Source: Letharia columbiana
Taxonomy: Eukaryota; Ascomycota; Lecanoromycetes; Lecanorales; Parmeliaceae
DNA: 64,000 nt
Assembly: GCF_014066305.1 (NCBI RefSeq)
Contig: NW_023501036.1
Span: 1,933,501-1,997,500, forward strand
Direction: 5' to 3'
Shown: piece by piece, positions 53,776 to 64,000 of the stretch
Layout of the letters: each line of letters starts with the position of its first letter
Numbering within the stretch: the first letter of the stretch is position 1
The notes under the pieces: model-generated
Databases searched by the model: none
What the model was told of the DNA's origin: nothing
What the model saw: the letters and a program-made list of their open reading frames with translations, nothing else
Made by a program: the position numbers and the translations under genes

Positions 53776-54693
53776 TCTCTGCGAGTGTGAGTAACAATAT
53801 CAAGTATTCAATGCGTACAGCTTGACAAACCGTGATAGCTGGGATGTATCCGATCTGGGAGCTCTAGAAGATGCTTGATCTTGCGTCTTTGAGGGGTGCT
53901 AGAGAATGGCCTTCGGCAACCCAAAGCATATAGTCTCCGGCGAGGAACCTTCATATTGGTTACAACCAACGCAACGCAATTCAACTGAGAATGATTAAGT
54001 CGTCAATGTAAATATACGTTGAAGCTTGCCGTGACGCCGTCATTTCCCCCAGCCTTGGCGCTAGAAATGCGCCCCCAATCCCCAGCTCCCCAGGGCTCGC
54101 CCTAGGCCGCCGCTTTTAGGGGAAGCAGGGGGAACGGGCGCCAAACCCCAGTACTGCAGCTGAATGCAGCACCCCACGCTCATCCTTTTAGTCACCAACC
54201 CCTCGGGTTGAGACACCCAGAAGCGCCATCTTTCGCACAGCCCCAGTCCAGGAGGCCTCGAAAAGGCTGCCGACGTGGGTATGTATAATCAAAACTCCGG
54301 CTCTTCTGACCACAAGCTTGCAACCACGCTCTCCCATCACATTCTTTTTCGACTGATCTCTCCATTCTGAGGAATCATGGGCTGCAAAACAGTGCCGGCG
54401 GAGCAACTACTGGAGACAGCTGTCGTCAATGGTTACGAGCGGGGAGGTCATTAGGCGGTTTGGTAATACTACGAGTCATGTATGCTATGTGCCGCTACCT
54501 CGACAAAATACTTGATGGTAAGTGACCTTGAAAGATCAACAGAAAGATATCGATCCGCCTCGTTCAGGAACAAATTATTTAGAGAGGTACACTGAGGTGC
54601 AAAAAAGATGCAGTTGATGCTCTTATTTTGCGGGGAAAAAAACCCCACCAAATGAATAGAGTCGTTTTCTGCGACTAAACGTGACTATACGCT
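53776..54693. other. Gap between the NAD kinase and polyketide synthase remnants
   Basis: About 920 bp with no gene. The missing NAD kinase N-terminal exons were looked for here and not seen. Contains a GC-rich patch near 54050-54180 and an A-run near 54636. Confidence 0.4.
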
Positions 54694-56345
54694 CTAAGGC
54701 GCCTTCATCAGAAGATACGTGTCCGCAATTTCTTCATCTTGCTTCGCCTGCGCACTGTGCTTGGCCTTCAATCTCTCGAGGGCAATCTTACCCAACGCTT
54801 CGACATTCTCCGACCCTATAATCTCCGTGATCTCCAGCCCCAGCACCACAAGCGCCTGCCGCCACCAGTTGCGGACTTCGATGGCCACCAGGGAGTCGAT
54901 GCCCATCGCCACCAAGGAGCGCGTGACGCTCAGTTCCTCGACGGACGTCTGCACAAAGCTACATAGACAGGCTCCGATCTCGTGACTGAGGAAGTCGAGG
55001 CTTGAACTGGCGGCCAGGATTGAGGGGTCGGCGGCAACGGCGGAGAGAAAGGCCTTCAGCGACTCGTTGCCTGCTGTTGGTGTTCCGAGGGAGGCGGAGA
55101 CCTCGAGATTGCTGTATATGCTCATTCGAACGTCTAGTTTCCAGGACGGCGGCTTTTCCATCCGTAATTGTCCATGACCTATTAGATCTCTCTTGCCGAT
55201 TTCCATCATTTTGCCGAAGGGTCCCACGCGTTGCCATGATGCGTGAAGTACCTCGCCGCGTAAGGAACGTAGGACAATATCAATCCCTTTACCTTCGGTT
55301 GCACACATTACATCCTGTAGGAAATGAGGTATTTCGAAACTTGAAGATCCGATGGCTTGGGATTTTGAAAATGTCAATGGATACTCTCTCTTCTCCTGGT
55401 TCCCCACTGTCACGAAGATCTGATATGACAAGTTTAATACTGACGGGACTGGGAGGCAGGCAGGTTGGTGGACTCACCTTGGAGTTCTTCATTTGGCATA
55501 TTTGAATTGCCGCTATACCAACCCCACCGCATCCAGAATGGAAAAGAACAGTCTGGGAATTAGTGGCGACCAGGAAGCTGCAACGCTGTTACTACTTACC
55601 TGATCTGCTTCAAGCTGCCCTACTTCTAGCAAAGAATGTATGACAGTACTATACACACAAGGCGTTGTTGCAGCGTCCTCAAAGCTCATGTCATCTGGCA
55701 TTCTAGCGCAGAGCCAGGCTGAAGTCGTCAAGGCAGAAGAGAAGGCACCGCTGCCAGTGGTTGAGACTCGATCACCCGGCTTAGATCTCTGACATCCGGT
55801 TCCACTCGCTGGATGACATCACAAGCTTCGCAGCCAAGCCCAGAGCCCTCGATATCACCTTCGGTCAGGTCCGAGTTTATGATTCCCGTTGATATAAGTA
55901 CCCTGTTGAACAGTGAACGTTGAGATATGAAAAGTCCCTTCCTTACCTTGAAATTCATTCCAACAGCACGTGTGTCGACCTCAACATGGAAACCAATTAG
56001 GATAGCTGGCTGAAAATCTTCCCAGAAAAATGTTTTCAGGAGACCGTGCTTCCCGATCTGAAGACGTTTGGCACTCTCAAATTCCCGATCTTTGATCGAC
56101 TGCTCCACGGAAGTAGACCAATGGAATCTTCCAATGTCGACGACGCCATCATCCATGCATACTCGTACTCCGGGTCAAGGTCCGAGTCTTTTCTCCGCCG
56201 CCGAAAATTTTCAAAGACGCTTTGAAGAGCGTCCCAGACCCCCGATCGGATACTTTCCATCTCAAATGTACCGAGATCCATGGAGAGCTCGTTCCGAACT
56301 GTCCTCGCCATACCCAGATTGTGCAGACTTTGTCACCCAAAGAAT
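54694..56345 (-). pseudogene. Highly reducing polyketide synthase remnant (ER fused to ACP, no KR)
   Basis: Reading the minus strand, WVTKSAQ and ARTVRNELSMDLGTFEME lead into an enoylreductase (ILIGFHVEVDTRAVGMNF; LCARMPDDMSFEDAATTPCV; NADPH site GCGGVGIAAIQIC; FVTVGNQEK; ATEGKGIDIVLRSL; GPFGKMMEIGKRDLIGHG). Near 55150 the reading jumps directly to the segment before an acyl carrier protein and then to ACP sequence with the phosphopantetheine serine in MGIDSLVAIEVRNWWRQ (Ser codon about 54892-54894). KS, AT and DH are absent upstream and the ketoreductase between ER and ACP is missing. Two introns still look functional. Frame breaks include a 4-base loss near 56150, a one-base loss near 55775 and an out-and-back shift between about 55320 and 55390. 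Clearly non-functional. Confidence 0.85.
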
Positions 56346-57071
56346 CCCAGCAGAATTGAGCCCTCTAATATTATTACAGAAGATACGAGTACAGCAATCA
56401 CCGAGGAGTCGGTGCCAGAATGGAAGATTGGTCGACAAGAGGCACTTATCATGATTGCCCTCATGGTGGTATCGTTGATAGCTGCTTTGGATGCGACTGT
56501 CCTGGTTCCGGTCCTACCAGTAAGCAAGCTAAAGTACCCGTGGATCTGAAGAGTCTTTGCCTAACCAACGCAGACAACCTCCGGTGCCATCAAAGGCAGC
56601 GCGACCGATGCAGTCTAGGCGGGAACATCATACCTTCTCTCATGCGTCGTCTTCCAGCCCTTCATCGCCACTCTCTCTGATATCTTCGGCCGCCGAGAAC
56701 TTCTGACGTTGTCGGTCTTGATCTTCACGATCGGGACGCTCATCTGTTGCCTATCTCAAGACTTCACGGAGCTACTTGCGGGACGGACGATCCAAGGCGT
56801 GGGCGGCGGAGGCATCATCGCCTTCACCATGGTGATTTTCAACGACATCATCCCTCCTCGACAACGACCCAAGTACGGGAGTATCATCCAACTTACCAGG
56901 GCTTTTGGGACGATCGCCGGACCACTGGTTGGAGGCGCAGCATGCTTCTTGGAGATGGGTCTTCATCATGTGCCTTGGGTCTGGTCGTCGTTCCACTGGT
57001 CGTTAATCATTCCCCTATCCTGGCGAGATGGATTCCCGTGCAAGAACATCAGAATTCCCCTGGCTTCGTAA
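56346..57071 (+). pseudogene. DHA2-type MFS transporter remnant
   Basis: Sequence from about 56346 reads EDTSTAITEESVPEWKIGRQ, then helix 1 LIAALDATVLVPVLP. A 54-nt intron (56520-56573, CTAAC branch) leads to TTSGAIKGSATDAV, TAG at 56616-56618, then AGTSYLLSCVVFQPFIATLS, DIFGRRELL (motif A), LAGRTIQGVGGGGIIAF, PPRQRPKYGSI and FGTIAGPLVGGA (motif C). At the TAG the family normally has Trp, so TGG to TAG is the likely change. After motif C the frame breaks and the remaining nine or ten helices are absent. There is no start codon of its own: the 5' end abuts the antisense polyketide synthase remnant. Transporters of this group often export toxins or drugs and commonly sit beside polyketide synthase genes. 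Confidence 0.85.
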
Positions 57072-57540
57072 ATGATGACGCATCCACTGGCGAGATCACC
57101 GCCAACTACGTAATTGCCACATCCCATGCTTTGCGGCTCACAAGACTAAAATTGTTCCCAACGTCGCTTTTGAGCAGTATCCCGGATCTGGTAAATGCGG
57201 CCCTAAGAACCCACAACCTAAGTGCTCAGGAAGCGACTGTTACGCCCTCGATCAAGTCTGTTACTACACCTGCTGCCAAGGCCCAACGCCGATAACCAAC
57301 CCTCTATCTTGCTCGTCCCTTGGTGTAAGTAGACTGGAAGTCGGGTACAACTCGTAGATGAAACGGAATGCTAACGAGTGACCGCCTTGTAACAGGAGTA
57401 ATGCACGTGTACGAACAGCTCCGGATGCTGTATCTAGAACAAAACCCAGTATCATTCAGTGGGATCTGGTGAGGTGGTACTACAATTTTAGCGAGAATAA
57501 GTCCCAGAGTGAAATCATTCATTGCAGGTAATTATCCCCA
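57072..57540. other. Tail after the transporter remnant
   Basis: About 470 bp. A frame to 57295 reads ASTGEITANYVIATSHALRL but matches no transporter region. Nothing else recognised. Confidence 0.3.
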
Positions 57541-59334
57541 GAGAACAAGTAACAATACAAGTAAGGATTGAAACGGTCTCAACGCTTATGCAACCAAAGC
57601 CTTGACGTAGTGACGTGCAAATACAAAGCATTGTACCTACACGGATCGAGACCCCGCAGACTGGACGAACCGCCAATGTAGGCGTGAAAAAGAGACGTGC
57701 ATGTAGATTAACAACTGTTCAAGAAAGGAGAAATCAGGCAGCAGCCCACAATTAAGGGGAAGCGCAGTGAACCAACGTCATCCTCGATCGCGCACCGTTC
57801 AGGATCGGGGGTGAGGTTGGCGCATGAGTTTGACATTGAATGATCTATAAATTGCTAGGGTGTAAAGATGCTGGACCAGCATCTTGATTTGTCACATGAC
57901 ACGTGACATCAGGTCAGACCTGCTCGGTCATTTGACAGTCATATATAGCCAAATGACCGCACTGCAAAGGGTTTGTAGTAAGGTGAAGCGTGAGATTCGA
58001 GGGAAACTACAGTAGAATTCAGAGGTGTTTAGGGCTGAAAGGGAGTACCACTAGTGATATCTTATGGAGCTAAGAATAGATAACGCTAAGCTTCTATCTA
58101 CTAATGTACGTATGTCTTTGTTACTTTAAGGTCGGCAGGGGGTTTTACTAATCATACCTGGAGAGTCTTAGCAAAATTGTAGGCGGGGAATATTTCGACC
58201 CGCATTGACAAGGCTTAGGGTATAAGTAGCTATAGTGTAAAATAATATCGTATTTTAGAGATCCTAGGAGTTTTTTGAATTCTAGGAGATTTCTCACTCA
58301 GGAGATCCCTAGATCAGAAGATCTTCTCGATCCTACCACTAATGACTAAGCTGTATTTTACATCTTAGCCTAATACCACTGTAACCTCTCACCATACACC
58401 CCAGCCCACACCACCCCAGCCCACACCACCCCAGCCAACCACTACCCGTAAGAACCCCGGGCATAGCCCCTCGCGAGAACTTTGGCTAAATCGCTCGAAT
58501 CTGAAATTAGAAATAAAAAGCGTGGATGTAATTTACAGTAGCCAATTCCCGAAAACGAGGCTTGGCACTCGTATTTACGGAAATATTCATAGAAGACTCA
58601 CTCTCTCGGAGACTCCCGGGGGTTTTGAGCTACGATATCATGTATTGAAATATACCTATATGGAAATCTTATAAGAGAATTGCGGGTGATACATAATCTT
58701 ATAATCTTTGTTTTAACATGCTTTGTTTGATGTTTATATTGCCTCATGGCTTACAAACTCCTTAGTAGCTCTATATCTTTCATATACGGTTAGCGCTGTC
58801 ATCTGTCAGGTCAAACAGCCTGTCACCGTATGACCGTCCGATTATGTCATAGGGGTCAAATGTCAGTCATTACGCATCCCTAAGTAATGCTGGTGCTTTG
58901 CAGACTGTAGAGTAAAGTAAGGTACCTTACCTTAGTCAAGATGTAATTTAAATCGGTAGCGCCGCCCTCAACATCTTGGCATTCAGCCTTATCACGACAT
59001 CATCTCTCAAGGCTTCTATTCAAAAAATGACGACGCCGACTAATGGCCCACATCTCCTTGCAGCTCATCCATGCCTAACATCTCTCAGAAGTAGCATAGC
59101 TTCAGAAATTGTTCCTAGAATGCATTGCTTTAGAGCTTGCCTTCCTCCCTTAAGACATGGGGCTACCTCCGACTCTAAGTGATCATACCAGTCACGCGTT
59201 GAATAGAGATCCAGCTACACACACTGATCTTCCCTCCGTCTTCTCCGTTCCACAAACCTACCCACTACTATTCTAACTCTTCATTTTACCAAGTTGCACA
59301 GCAGTGAGCACACTGCAAACGAATCGAGAGCACC
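57541..59334. other. AT-rich, gene-free stretch with palindromes
   Basis: About 1.8 kb, clearly richer in A+T than its surroundings from about 58040 to 58800, with no long frame. It contains a 21-bp perfect palindrome AAGATGCTGG-A-CCAGCATCTT (57865-57885), an inverted pair GGTCATTTG/CAAATGACC (57926-57934 and 57950-57958), repeated TGTCA/TGACA words at both ends (57891-57958 and 58798-58868), a 15-bp repeat CCCCAGCCCACACCA (58402-58440) and the palindrome GTAAGGTACCTTAC (58917-58930). It may be an eroded DNA element; no transposase is seen. Confidence 0.5.
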
Positions 59335-60671
59335 ATGAGCCAAGCAATTCCAGAACCCATACCTGACCTCGGCGCCGGAAGCGCAGGCAAGGCAGCAGAA
59401 CCACATCCAGGAGGTCGAATCAAGCATGGAAGTTCGGTCCAGCTCCTCCGCCTAATGGCCTTCACATCATGGCTCAATGCTTGTATTTTCACCATACATT
59501 TTACCCAGATCCTTGGCTGGCCTCTCTACCTCGTCAATAAGGACTACTACTATGCTTACATGGCCCTTACCAAGCAATCTTTTGGACTAGTCGCTACCAC
59601 AACAACTGCCTGGTTCAGTCCGACGGTCATAAGAGTCAGTGGGGACAAGAGCGTCCGGGGGCAGTTGCTGCAGACGAAGGATGGACGACTCGAGACTCGC
59701 TTCCCAGAAAGACTGGTCATGATTGCAAATCATCAAATCTACACTGAGTGGCTATACCTTTGGTGGGTGGCATATACGAGCAACATGCATGGTCATGTCT
59801 ACATCATCCTTAAAGAGTCCCTGAAATACATTCCATTCATCGGTCCTGGAATGATGTTCTACGGCTTCATCTTCATGGCACGTAACTGGGCAAAGGATAA
59901 GACGCGGCTACATCATCGATTACAGAAGCTCGTCAAGGGGCGCCATGGTGGTCCGATGTCAGGAGTATCAGGGATGGGATCTCTTGATCCGATGTGGTTA
60001 ATCATCTTTCCTGAAGGAACCAATCTCTCGGCGAATACTAGGAACCAAAGCCAGAAATGGGCTGATAAGCAAGGAATCAAGATTCTTGAACATTCATTGT
60101 TACCAAGGAGCACAGGCTTGCTATACTGCTTGCAGGAACTGAAGGGTACAGTTGACTGGGTGTATGACTGTACTTTGGCGTATGAGGGCATACCGTAAGT
60201 TATACATCTCTTGTTCGTCGCAGGTATTGACCATCTACCAGCCGCGGAAGCTTCGGCCAAGATATATTCACACTTCGCTCGACCTACTTCCAAGGTCGGC
60301 CGCCAAAGTCTGTCAATATGTACTGGAGGCGAATTCCTGTTTCCTCGATCCCTCTTAATGATTCCCAGAAGTTCGAGCTATGGCTTAGAAATCAATGGCA
60401 GGAGAAAGAAAACTTTTTGGAGTACTTCGCCCAAAATGGTCGCTTTCCTGCAGATGATGGCCACGACTCGGAAGGAGAGCCTGCCACCAACGGCAACTCC
60501 GGTGCCCAGGTCCTGAAAGGGGCAGGCTTCATCGAAACTGAAGTGAAACTGGCGCATTGGTATGAAGTCGGACAGATCTTCGTAGTGCTGGCTGCTTTTG
60601 CTCTTGTTTCCAACGTTCTGGCGAAGCTTTGGAACATGGTTCTTTATGGTAGTCTAGTCGGTCATGGGTGA
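59335..60671 (+). CDS. Lysophospholipid acyltransferase (PlsC family, CST26-like)
   Basis: Two exons, 59335-60194 and 60242-60671, give 429 residues. The intron is 47 nt and follows YEGIP. Motif I is ANHQIYTEWLY with His133 (NHQ form of the plant/fungal subgroup); motif III is WLIIFPEGTNLS (222-232). PFIGPGMMFYGFIFMAR lies between. A hydrophobic segment near 41-65 and another at the C-terminus (VGQIFVVLAAFALVSNVLA) suggest two membrane anchors, so an endoplasmic reticulum or lipid-droplet location. After the intron the expected FTLRSTYFQGRPPKSVNMYW appears in frame. Enzymes of this type acylate lysophosphatidic acid or lysophosphatidylinositol. The gene looks complete. Confidence 0.92.
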
Positions 60672-61098
60672 GGGAAAGCGTTAGCAGCTCTGTCGCAGGA
60701 GTCTCTAGTTGAGTTTCTGTGCTAGGACTCTTGAAAGAGACGGAGTTCAGGTTGGTATGTGCGTCCGGATGTTGTCAACTTTCTCCTTGGCAATGATTCA
60801 ATTCCAACCGGCGGCATTACTTCGGGATTGGCTAGCCTCAAATGGATTAGCCAGATTCTTCCGGATCTTTGTTCACCCGTTGCGGGCTTGGAACCTTTCG
60901 CAACACTTTCGCCCTTGTCATTGCTTCCTGCAGACCCTCAACTTCACAGAAACCTCAAATGAATCGTCGGAGTTGCAAGTTCTATACCGTGCAACTGCGC
61001 CAACCTCTACATGCGACGAGCTCGAACAGCGTTGATCAACCATCGTCCAGGGACGGCTGGTCCTACCTTTCACCTTACTTACGCTTCACTAACGCACT
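60672..61098. promoter_or_regulatory. Intergenic region upstream of CTR9
   Basis: About 430 bp between the acyltransferase stop and the next ATG, same strand. CT-rich near its right end. Short open frames are not supported. Confidence 0.4.
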
Positions 61099-64000
61099 AT
61101 GGCACCCTTTCTGAATGGATACGGTAAAGGTGGAAATCGTCATCTACCAACAGAGCCCGCCACGACCGACGTCCGCTTCTCCGACATACCTTCCGCACTC
61201 GATATCCAAGTCTCAGGCGGCGATGCCGAGGAGGCCGTCGAGATCAGTCTCGAGGATTTGCTTGACGATCCAACAGAACTATGCACACTTCTAGAAAATG
61301 AAAATGCGGAAAAGCGGGTGTGGATGATAATTGCTCTGGCGTACGCGAGGCAAGGGAAGATCGATCTTGCAATCGACATTCTACACAAGGGCTTGAATTC
61401 TCTATCGAGGGGAAGTCCAAAGGAGAAGCTAGCCCCGCTCAGCCTGCTTTGCTGGATGTTCTTGGGCAAAAGTCGGCAGGCACCGAGAGTGTTACCTGAT
61501 GGTCAAGCGGCATCAGAGGTGAAGACAAAGGACCTCTGGCTCCAGTCCGCGACCGCTATCATGAACGATGCATCTCGAATCAACCCGGCTTTCCCTCCGC
61601 TCTATCTCGCGCGTGGTGTTCTCTACCTCCTCCGCGCCTCCTTGCAACCTCCCTCGAAGCCCGTTGCGCCTGGCTCGATGGATCATTCAGAGCGGATGGA
61701 ATCGTTGAGGCAAGCACTCAAGTGCTTTGAGGATGCAGCGCGAGTGTCGCAAGGGAGAAATATGATGGCGGTCTTGGGTACGGCAAGAGCACAATTCTCG
61801 ATGGGACGATATGCGGAAGCTTTGAAGGGCTACCAGGAGGTTCTTTCAAAAATGCCACATCTTCATGACCCTGATCCTCGGATTGGCGTTGGATGCTGCC
61901 TTTGGCAATTGGGATACCAGGAAGAGGCGCGGGAGTCATGGGAAAGAGCCTTAGAGATCAATCCCGACTCGAAGATTGCTACCCTCCTGGTCGGTCTCTA
62001 TTATCTCAACGACAGCTCAAACTACGCTACGAAGGATCCCGCTTTTGCTCCAATCTACAAGAAAGCCATGACCGAGTACACTCAGAGAGCTTTCAAATTA
62101 GACAAAGAACTGCCCCTCACATGCGCGACGTTTGGTGGTTACTTCCTACTCAGGAGGGCATGGCCTACTGTCGAGACATTGGCGCGAAAAGCAATCGAGT
62201 TGACTGATGTCAACGCCATCGCTAGTGACGGTTGGTATCTTCTTGCGAGGAAAGAGCACTCACAAGAGAATCCAGACTACTCAAAGGTTAACGATTTCTA
62301 CAGTAGAGCTGATGCTGCAAGAGGCGGCGGCGACAAGGGCTATGTACCAGCAAGACTTGGGCTCGCTCAGGTACAGGTATTGCAGCAAGATGTTGATGGG
62401 GCAAAATTCCGATTGGAGAAGGTCATACAGGCTTCGAAGAGCACTGAGGCAATGATGCTTCTTGGAGCCTTGTATGCTGAGGATGTTTTTGCAAATCAAG
62501 TGACAACTGGTGTGAAGGAAGACAAGTCTGCGGAGGTCAAGAAAGCAGTCGCGTTCCTTGAAGCTGTGCGCATAGCTTGGAAAGATCCCTCAAAAAAGCT
62601 ATATCCCGACCTGTCAGTACTCGTCTATCTCGCTCGCTTGTACGAAGTCGACCACCCAGATAAGGCAATGCAATGCTTGCAGCAGGTTGAGAAGCTGAGC
62701 ATCGAGGATCTATCGGATAAGAAGGACATGCTCAAGGATGCAGAACTCGACGAGGCCACGATGACAAAGCTTCGCGAAGAACTGCCTCCACAATTGCTCA
62801 ACAACCTTGGGTGCTTTCAGTACCAGAGCGAGAAGCACGACTTGGCCAGAGACCTTTTCCAGACAGCATTGAATTCTCTTGTCAAGTTCGGAGAGAGAGA
62901 CGAGACTATCGACACAGATGCCCTGGTCACAACCATCAGTTATAACCTGGCGCGGACATACGAAGCCGCTGGCTTACTTGACGATGCAAAACAGGTATAC
63001 GAGGGCCTGTTGGCACGTCACCAAGACTATACTGATGCTCGAACGCGACTCGCTTACATCGAATTGCGCCTGAACCCAACAGAGGATGGGCCAAAGGCCA
63101 TATCTGCATTAAATGAGACAGACGGCTCAGATCTCGAAGTACGAGCGCTTCTGGGGTGGTATCTCAGCAGATCAAAGAAGCACGCTACCAACGTTGCCGA
63201 AGACCAAGAGCAACGGCACTACAAGCACACTTTGCAACTTTACGAGAAGCATGATCGGTACTCGTTGACTGGCATGGGCAACGCGTACGCTAAATATGCC
63301 CGCGAGATGCGGAGAACGACAGACAAGGAGAGGGAAAAGCGAAGTGCCGAATACCTCAAAGCTGTTGGATACTATGATAAGGCGCTACAACTAGATCACA
63401 GAAATGCTTATGCTGCGCAGGGCATTGGTATAGCTCTGATCGAAGATAAGAAAGACCTCGGCTCCGCTCTTCATATCTTTACAAAGATTCGAGATACCGT
63501 GCGCGACTCCAGTGTCTTCATCAATCTTGGTCATGTCTATTGCGAGCTGAAGCAGTACGTCAAGTCGATTGAGAGCGTGAGTCTTCCTTCTCCTTCTGCA
63601 TTGTGTCTGGTGAGCTCACACCTAGCGTCTAGTACGAAACCGCCCTCCACAGAGATCGCGCCTCGGATCCTCAAGTCCTTGCTTGCCTCGGCCGCGTATG
63701 GCTTCTCAAAGGCAAACAAGACAAGTCTACCTCAGCCATGAAATCCTCCCTCGACTATTCCCGCCGTGCTCTGGCCATCGCCACTTCTCAAATCCATTTC
63801 AAGTTCAACATTGCCTTTGTGCAAATCCAACTCGCTCAGCTAATTTACACCCTCCCCGAGTCCCAACGCACCCTCGCTGAAGTTCAAGCTGCTTCGGAAG
63901 GTCTCGATGACGCCATTGAATCATTCACTGAAATCGCGCAAGCGAAAAATCCTCCTTACCCTAAGCACGACATCGAGCAACGAGCTAACATGGGAAGAAA
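61099..64000 (+). CDS. CTR9: Ctr9 subunit of the Paf1 complex, TPR protein (3' end outside window)
   Basis: Exons 61099-63576 and 63633 onward (56-nt intron) give at least 948 residues. After a short leader (VRFSDIPSALDIQVSGGDAE) the protein is an array of tetratricopeptide repeats: IALAYARQGKIDLAIDILHK, PPLYLARGVLYLL, ALKCFEDAARVSQGRNMMAV, RIGVGCCLWQLGYQEEARES, YVPARLGLAQVQVLQ, SYNLARTYEAAGLLDDAKQV, AAQGIGIALIEDKKDLGSAL, VFINLGHVYCELKQYVKSIE and, after the intron, YETALHRDRASDPQVLACLG. Order and spacing match fungal Ctr9. Ctr9 scaffolds the Paf1 complex on elongating RNA polymerase II and supports histone H2B ubiquitination and H3K4 methylation. No break is seen; the charged C-terminal tail lies outside the window. 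Confidence 0.93.

Noticed and set aside
56747..57295. 182-residue plus-strand frame overlapping the transporter
   Set aside because: Its first half is a shifted reading of conserved transporter motifs; only the last part is not explained and it matches nothing.
57541..59334. Active transposon
   Set aside because: No transposase or reverse transcriptase frame and no clear terminal repeats with target-site duplication could be shown.

Overview
The window looks like nuclear DNA of a filamentous ascomycete. Introns are short (about 44-110 nt, one of 208 nt), mostly GTAAGT/GTGAGT donors with CTAAC/CTGAC-type branch sites, and base composition is roughly balanced. Recognisable genes are fungal: a Cla4-type PAK kinase with PH and CRIB domains, the Paf1-complex subunit Ctr9, a fungal LPA-type acyltransferase and a highly reducing polyketide synthase remnant. 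The class cannot be fixed from the sequence; a Dothideomycete is a guess.

Left flank (1-5.8 kb): 3' end of a sugar transporter (+), a secreted protein with an internally duplicated domain (-, one frame break), a GT8 glycosyltransferase (-) and an aldo-keto reductase (+), the last two divergent over about 870 bp.

Middle (5.8-46.5 kb): almost no gene of recognisable function. It holds two tandem paralogues of one unrecognised family (9845 and 13402) with matching exon-intron plans, an intact-looking three-exon acidic nuclear-type protein (21723-23600), a short ORF at 18302-18622, and between 29 and 45 kb many exon-like Gln/Ser/Pro-rich stretches, pieces of protein kinases and one SET-like piece, repeatedly broken by frame changes and stops. 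The segment is dense in minisatellites and duplications: 105 bp, 156 bp, 81 bp, 50 bp, 16-17 bp, 12 bp and 6 bp units, plus a degenerate array in front of the second paralogue.

Right flank (46.5-64 kb): an alpha/beta hydrolase, the Cla4-like kinase, then a decay zone (52.5-57.1 kb) with three broken genes: NAD kinase (-), a polyketide synthase 3' part with no KR (-) and a DHA2-type MFS transporter (+), the last two joined head to head with no spacer. An AT-rich gene-free stretch with palindromes follows (57.3-59.3 kb), then the intact acyltransferase and the 5' part of CTR9, which runs off the end.

The layout suggests housekeeping genes on both sides of a rapidly changing, repeat-rich accessory block. 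No CRISPR array, rRNA or convincing tRNA was seen. Exon boundaries were read by eye from splice signals and frame; the broken genes could in part reflect assembly errors, especially at homopolymers.
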